A DNA stretch of 64,000 nucleotides. Source: Hymenobacter psychrotolerans DSM 18569 (GTDB taxonomy: Bacteria; Bacteroidota; Bacteroidia; Cytophagales; Hymenobacteraceae). The translations under genes and the position numbers were made by a program. Below, one piece after another: positions 60,410 to 64,000 of the stretch (position 1 is its first letter; each line of letters begins with the position of its first letter). Under the pieces are notes generated by a model that was not told the origin of the DNA, did no database searches, and worked only from the letters and a program-made list of their open reading frames with translations. The stretch is taken from assembly GCF_900142395.1 (NCBI RefSeq), contig NZ_FRAS01000009.1, positions 62,001 through 126,000 of the forward strand, read 5' to 3'.

Positions 60410-61936
60410 CTACTTGGAGTCCGGCTGGGTTGCGTTGGCAAAGAGCCGCATCCGATTGGTCCCCGGTATATCAACCTGCCACACTTCCGGCGTTGATTGG
60501 TTGACGTTACTGACATTTACAAACACAATCTTGGCACCATTAACCGTAAATCGAGGCAGGATATCATTGGTGCCAGCCGGTTTATTGGCAACGCCCGTAC
60601 CTCCGGGCATCGAAACATTAAGTACGCCTGAGCCATCCAGATTCTGAGTGAATATCTGGGCGTCGGTCAGGCGGCCTGTAGCGTCCCGATACACCCCTAC
60701 TTCCTTCACGTACATAATGCGGGTACCTTGCAGATTAAAGGAAGGCGAATAGACTGGCTCAATACCGCCTATGAGCATTGTCATGTTGCTCCCGTTTTCA
60801 TTCATTATATAAATTTCCGAATCGTAAAAAACAGAGCCTATCGTCTGAACCACGATGCGGCCGTTTTGTCCGCTCCAGTCACATTCACGGAAATTGCGGC
60901 CGGCCGGTGCGGTAGCTAGTTGCGCCAGACCAGACCCGTCACGGTTAATCACCCAGAGTTTGTCGTAGCTGGCAAACAGCAATCGTGCACCGTCCGGCGA
61001 CCAGCAGTAGCCCATCCCGAAATTAAAGTACCCTTCCACTGGCAGGCCGACCGGCGAAACCATGCGCTGGTCTGACCCGTCGCGGTTCATGGTGTATAGT
61101 TGAAACTGCCCTGTTGCGTTAGAGGTATATGCTATTCGATCCAGCCGCGGACTTAGCCGAGGGGTAGATTCTACAAAAGGCGAGGAAGTCAGGCGCACTT
61201 TGTTGGCACCGCTGGCATCAGACGAATAGATATCTGTGTTGCCGCCAATAGTTTGCACATACAAAAGCTGGTTGTCGGGCAGCGCTCTGGTCCGGAAAGT
61301 CCAGACGTCACTGCGCGTTGTCAGGCCGGCTTTGTCCCGCGCCGTTACCTGCCAGAAGTAGGTGGTGTTGTATTTCAGCCCCGTAACGGTGGCAACGGTA
61401 TCCCGCGGGTTCTTCGTTACCGGAATGCTGGCCGTTGAGTTGCTCTCGTACAGCATCACTTCGCTTCGTACAGAATCTGCTTTGCCATTCGGGTCGCTTA
61501 CCCGCCATTTGAGCTGCAGCTCGGTTGGCTGATCCACCGCTTGGGTGGCTGGGGTCGGGCTGAACGGAGCGTTGGGCGCCAGGTTAGACGACGTGGAGAC
61601 GTCCATGATAATCCGCACCTGGGTTGGCGCGCCTTCCACCACGTTAACGCTGACGGTTTCGGAGCGGTAGTCCGTTTTGCGCGCTACCAGGGAATAAGTG
61701 CCCACCTTCACATTGCCGATAGTAAATTTCCCGTCGGCGCCGGTGGTAAAGGAGCTGGTGCCGGGGGTAGTGGTAAGGGAGACGTTGGCCAGCGGCTGGT
61801 TGTTGCGGGTATCGATTACCTCGCCCTCAATGGAGCCGAACCGTTCCGGCTCTATCGTGTCTTCTTCACAGGAAACTAATACGCAACTAACCAACAGCAT
61901 CATCAGCCAACGCAGGGAGGCAACTGACTTTCGCAT
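60410..61936 (-). CDS. Lipoprotein with carboxypeptidase-regulatory-like, FN3 and PD40 beta-propeller domains
   Basis: 508 residues. Lipobox VLVSC (Cys23). Residues about 34-100 form a carboxypeptidase-regulatory-like beta-sandwich (GSIEGEVIDTRNNQPLANVS); about 118-225 a FN3 domain (PTELQLKWRVSDPNGK ... YNTTYFWQVTARDKAG); about 230-505 a TolB/PD40-type beta-propeller with blades such as SPRLDRIAYTSNATGQFQLY and CWSPDGARLLFASYD. It begins 41 nt after the stop of the CsgH-like gene on the same strand, so it is very probably transcribed with it. Surface-exposed lipoprotein is likely, possibly linking curli to the outer membrane; that role is inferred. No T9SS signal. Confidence 0.85.
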   Translation of the reverse strand: MRKSVASLRWLMMLLVSCVLVSCEEDTIEPERFGSIEGEVIDTRNNQPLANVSLTTTPGTSSFTTGADGKFTIGNVKVGTYSLVARKTDYRSETVSVNVVEGAPTQVRIIMDVSTSSNLAPNAPFSPTPATQAVDQPTELQLKWRVSDPNGKADSVRSEVMLYESNSTASIPVTKNPRDTVATVTGLKYNTTYFWQVTARDKAGLTTRSDVWTFRTRALPDNQLLYVQTIGGNTDIYSSDASGANKVRLTSSPFVESTPRLSPRLDRIAYTSNATGQFQLYTMNRDGSDQRMVSPVGLPVEGYFNFGMGYCWSPDGARLLFASYDKLWVINRDGSGLAQLATAPAGRNFRECDWSGQNGRIVVQTIGSVFYDSEIYIMNENGSNMTMLIGGIEPVYSPSFNLQGTRIMYVKEVGVYRDATGRLTDAQIFTQNLDGSGVLNVSMPGGTGVANKPAGTNDILPRFTVNGAKIVFVNVSNVNQSTPEVWQVDIPGTNRMRLFANATQPDSK

Positions 61937-61977
61937 AAACTAAAGGGAAAGGTGGGAAAGAACAGGGTGAGGGAGAG

Positions 61978-62355
61978 TTATCTGGCCGGGCGCACCAGCG
62001 AGTCCTGGGCAACCAGTTGCCCCTGCTGATCAAAAATGCGGAGCTGCACGGAGTAGGCATCGGCAGGCTGCATCGAAAGCCGGATGCTGCTCAGGATTTT
62101 GCGCTGCCCCGCTCCTACGGTTGCCCACCCGCTCTGGCGGTTGGAGGTAGAGCCAGAAGGGCCTTGCTTTTCCTGCACCATATCGTAGCGGATGCGAAAC
62201 TCGGCGGCGGTGTTGTTCTGGCACTGGGCCTGAACAGACAGCTGCCCAGCCTCCGGCTGCTGGAAAATAATGGATGCCTGGCAAGGCAGCTGTGCCTTAG
62301 GTACTCCCTGAAAAAGAGAAGCCATAATCAACCCTAGAAAAAGCTTAAGTGCCAT
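61978..62355 (-). CDS. csgH: CsgH-like curli assembly protein
   Basis: 125 residues from ATG 62355; a start 18 nt upstream is possible but the shorter one gives a cleaner signal peptide (about 1-22, ending PKAQ). The mature domain is a small beta-sandwich with two cysteines (Cys25 and Cys45, likely a disulfide) and the ending SVQLRIFDQQGQLVAQDS, as in CsgH/CsgC-type inhibitors that keep curlin unfolded in the periplasm. It follows csgB after a terminator hairpin, so it may be made at lower level or from its own promoter. The family call rests on size, fold pattern and the curli context, so it is moderate. Confidence 0.7.
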   Translation of the reverse strand: MALKLFLGLIMASLFQGVPKAQLPCQASIIFQQPEAGQLSVQAQCQNNTAAEFRIRYDMVQEKQGPSGSTSNRQSGWATVGAGQRKILSSIRLSMQPADAYSVQLRIFDQQGQLVAQDSLVRPAR

Positions 62356-62443
62356 AATCGAAGAAATTGTCACAAAACACCAACATGTAAACTTACAAAA
62401 TATTCTTTAATACTTTCAAATGAAATCCGCTTAAAGTCATAAA

Positions 62444-62475
62444 AAAACGACTTCAATTTCTATTGAAGTCGTTTT
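62444..62475 (-). terminator. Terminator between csgB and csgH
   Basis: AAAACGACTTCAAT pairs perfectly with its complement around TTCT, followed by T-rich sequence on the minus strand. It would end most csgA-csgB transcripts about 40 nt after csgB. Confidence 0.85.
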
Positions 62476-62514
62476 CAAAAACTTAGCGTTGCTGGATGCT
62501 GCTTGCTTTGTGAG

Positions 62515-63120
62515 CTACGGCATAGGTAACCCTACCCCTTGCTCTACTTTTATCCGGATACCGTCCCCAACCATTCGCACGTCGTAGCCGGGGCGCGGCG
62601 CTGCAGCTCCACTTTCGCGTTGCTCCAGCACGTTGTTGTTGCCCTGCTGCTGAATCCGGTAGGTTCGGTCATCCACGAGCAGCTGCTGCGTTACCTGGTT
62701 GCCGAGTCCATCCTGCAGAATGCTGGTGGTAGTATTGTTGCCTACCAAGTCGCTCTGCACCTGGTTGCCGTTGCCTTGCTGCGTGAGGTCGGTGCGCAGG
62801 CCGGCACCGGTCTGGTTCAGCACGGCCGAGTTTGCATCACCGGCCTGGGTCAGGTTCACGACGTTGCCGCTGAGAAAAGCTCCCGTATACTGCTGATTGA
62901 CCACCCCGGTATTCTGGTTGCCTTGCTGCGTAAGGGCTGTCCGGTTTAGGTTATTGGTGGCTGCGGCGGCGCGGGTGGCAGCATTCTGCTCTGCTTCCAG
63001 GCGCAGTGCCACCTGCTGCTCCGTCTGGCTTGATGGCGCTTCCGCATTCCATTGGGCAGCTGCTGACCCTGCCACACAGCATAATAGGCAGACCAGCACA
63101 AAAGCATACATATTTTGCAT
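62515..63120 (-). CDS. csgB: CsgB-like minor curlin (nucleator)
   Basis: 201 residues. Signal peptide to about 22 (AGSAAAQ). A charged helical segment follows (QVALRLEAEQNAATRAA), then about five degenerate curlin repeats with LTQQGNQN, LTQAGDANSA, LTQQGNGNQVQ, ILQDGLGNQV and IQQQGNNNVL cores, and a tail GYDVRMVGDGIRIKVEQG that does not fit the repeat. Fewer repeats plus a non-repeat tail is what the nucleating subunit looks like, compared with the longer csgA before it. It should sit on the cell surface and start fibre growth. Exported through CsgG, which is not in this window. Confidence 0.85.
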   Translation of the reverse strand: MQNMYAFVLVCLLCCVAGSAAAQWNAEAPSSQTEQQVALRLEAEQNAATRAAAATNNLNRTALTQQGNQNTGVVNQQYTGAFLSGNVVNLTQAGDANSAVLNQTGAGLRTDLTQQGNGNQVQSDLVGNNTTTSILQDGLGNQVTQQLLVDDRTYRIQQQGNNNVLEQRESGAAAPRPGYDVRMVGDGIRIKVEQGVGLPMP

Positions 63121-63191
63121 GGCATAGGAGGGTTATGATGAGCCGAACGCGACATACTTTCTCACGCTCTCAACTACTCTATAAGCACAGA

Positions 63192-63218
63192 ATCCTGCGG
63201 GGAAATTCCCCGCAGGAT
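63192..63218 (-). promoter_or_regulatory. Intercistronic hairpin between csgA and csgB
   Basis: ATCCTGCGGGG and its exact complement around AAATT, 40 nt after the csgA stop. No T-run follows on the minus strand, so it is more likely to stabilise the csgA part of the mRNA or slow transcription than to end it. Confidence 0.6.
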
Positions 63219-63257
63219 GTGTGCTACGACGTAGTGTTACCTGCGTCGGCCAGCATG

Positions 63258-63998
63258 TTAGTTATGCTCCTGGTTAACAGTAGCGCGGTTGTTGTTGCCG
63301 CTCTGGCTGATGTCGCTCCACTGGCTTTCGGTAGTGATACCACGGTGGGTGTTGCTGGTACCGCCCTGTGCAGTGTTAGCAAAGTTGTCGTTGCCGGTTT
63401 GCGTCTGGCGAGCCCAGTTCTGGTCGCTGTCTTGGTCAACATAACCTTGGTTTCTGTCGCCAGCCTGCGACTGGATAGACGAGTTGGAGTCATGACGACC
63501 CGAAACACCCTGCCACGATTTGGCGGTGTTGTTGTTGCCGCTCTGCGAGATGGAAGAGCTGTTCAAATCACCAATCTGCTCAGAGTAAGCAGTGTTGTTG
63601 TTGCCGCTCTGGCGCGTTACGGCATCGTTGCCGTCACCATCCTGCATCTGGTCGCTACCGTTGTTGTTGCCCTGCTGGCGTACAAACGCCTCGTTGCTGT
63701 CGTCGGCAGCGAATTGGGTCAAGAAACCTGAGCCGCTGTGTACCTGACGCTGAGCAGCGCGGTTATTGTCACCTACTTGCTCAACCTGAGCAATATTGCG
63801 GCTAGCCGCACTACCTGTCAAGTTACCAACCTGTACTTGGTCAGCATTGTTAAAGTTACCGCTCTGGATGATGGAAGCTGCGTTATCAGCAGTAGTCGGA
63901 ACTATTGGGCTGCCAGCAGCGCCACCTACTTGACCAATTTGAGCTTGAGCAGCACCAGCGAACAAGAGAGCTGCAACGAGGATGTTAATTTTTTTCAT
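63258..63998 (-). CDS. csgA: CsgA-like major curlin (amyloid fibre subunit)
   Basis: 246 residues, complete; ATG at 63998 lies at the window edge, so its promoter is not visible. Signal peptide to about 19 (GAAQAQ). The mature part is about ten curlin-type repeats with the Q-x-G-x-x-N pattern: IIQSGNFNNADQVQVG, VEQVGDNNRAAQRQ, VRQQGNNNGSDQMQ, VTRQSGNNNTAYSEQ, ISQSGNNNTAKSWQ, RQTQTGNDNFANTAQ. Strongly Gln/Asn-rich and low in hydrophobics, as for amyloid-forming curlins. It is exported across the outer membrane by CsgG and polymerises on CsgB. csgA then csgB then csgH follow in that order. Confidence 0.88.
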   Translation of the reverse strand: MKKINILVAALLFAGAAQAQIGQVGGAAGSPIVPTTADNAASIIQSGNFNNADQVQVGNLTGSAASRNIAQVEQVGDNNRAAQRQVHSGSGFLTQFAADDSNEAFVRQQGNNNGSDQMQDGDGNDAVTRQSGNNNTAYSEQIGDLNSSSISQSGNNNTAKSWQGVSGRHDSNSSIQSQAGDRNQGYVDQDSDQNWARQTQTGNDNFANTAQGGTSNTHRGITTESQWSDISQSGNNNRATVNQEHN

Positions 63999-64000
63999 GG

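Overview
The window looks like chromosomal DNA of a high-GC member of the Bacteroidota, most like Hymenobacter or a close relative. The evidence is type IX secretion (T9SS): six large secreted proteins with T9SS C-terminal sorting domains and a PorU-type sortase paired with a PorV-type protein. Promoters carry the Bacteroidota -7 box TAnnTTTG, gene starts lack Shine-Dalgarno sequences, and a Bacteroidota-style curli locus is present. The genus is inferred; no rRNA is present.

Layout. 0-5 kb: a truncated RecE-like nuclease, a glucose-dehydrogenase-like SDR, a fusion of precorrin-2 dehydrogenase with a TauE/SafE permease, tRNA-Lys, a TPR/SH3 membrane protein and a second SDR. 5-12.5 kb: two large cell-surface proteins (GEVED/PKD with type A sorting; Ig/PKD-like repeats with type B sorting). 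12.5-15.4 kb: a repeat-rich patch, with a 408-bp inverted-repeat element holding a 21-bp minisatellite, then rlmD and two small genes set between three copies of one palindromic repeat. 15.4-32.4 kb: mostly housekeeping and envelope genes (thiL, M3 peptidase, flavo-iron-sulfur reductase, M23 peptidase, ferredoxin-adenylate cyclase fusion, Ser/Thr/Gly-rich exported proteins, HTTM protein, MBL hydrolase, LolC/E-like permease, NamZ-like muramidase, fmt, folA). 32.4-42.1 kb: porV-porU, then a divergent PadR regulator with a PspC/GIN-domain membrane protein. 42.3-48.5 kb: cca, a small lipoprotein, tsaC, mce, and iscS-iscU-(hypothetical)-iscA. 48.5-60 kb: three T9SS substrates that share one C-terminal module, plus a second 21-bp minisatellite. 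60-64 kb: curli genes (csgA, csgB, csgH-like) and a beta-propeller lipoprotein.

Functional picture. The dominant theme is the cell surface. PorV-PorU would release and attach the six sorting-domain proteins; the curli genes would make a separate extracellular amyloid; NamZ-like, M23, Lol-like and PspC/GIN proteins serve the envelope. The housekeeping genes are ordinary.

No wholly new defence or metabolic system could be demonstrated. The strongest leads are the inverted-repeat/minisatellite element and its distant second copy, the curli locus with a linked beta-propeller lipoprotein, AT-rich domain islands inside T9SS substrates, two unusual fusions, and a shared motif in the porV/padR divergent promoter region. 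Everything was read by eye; no searches were run.
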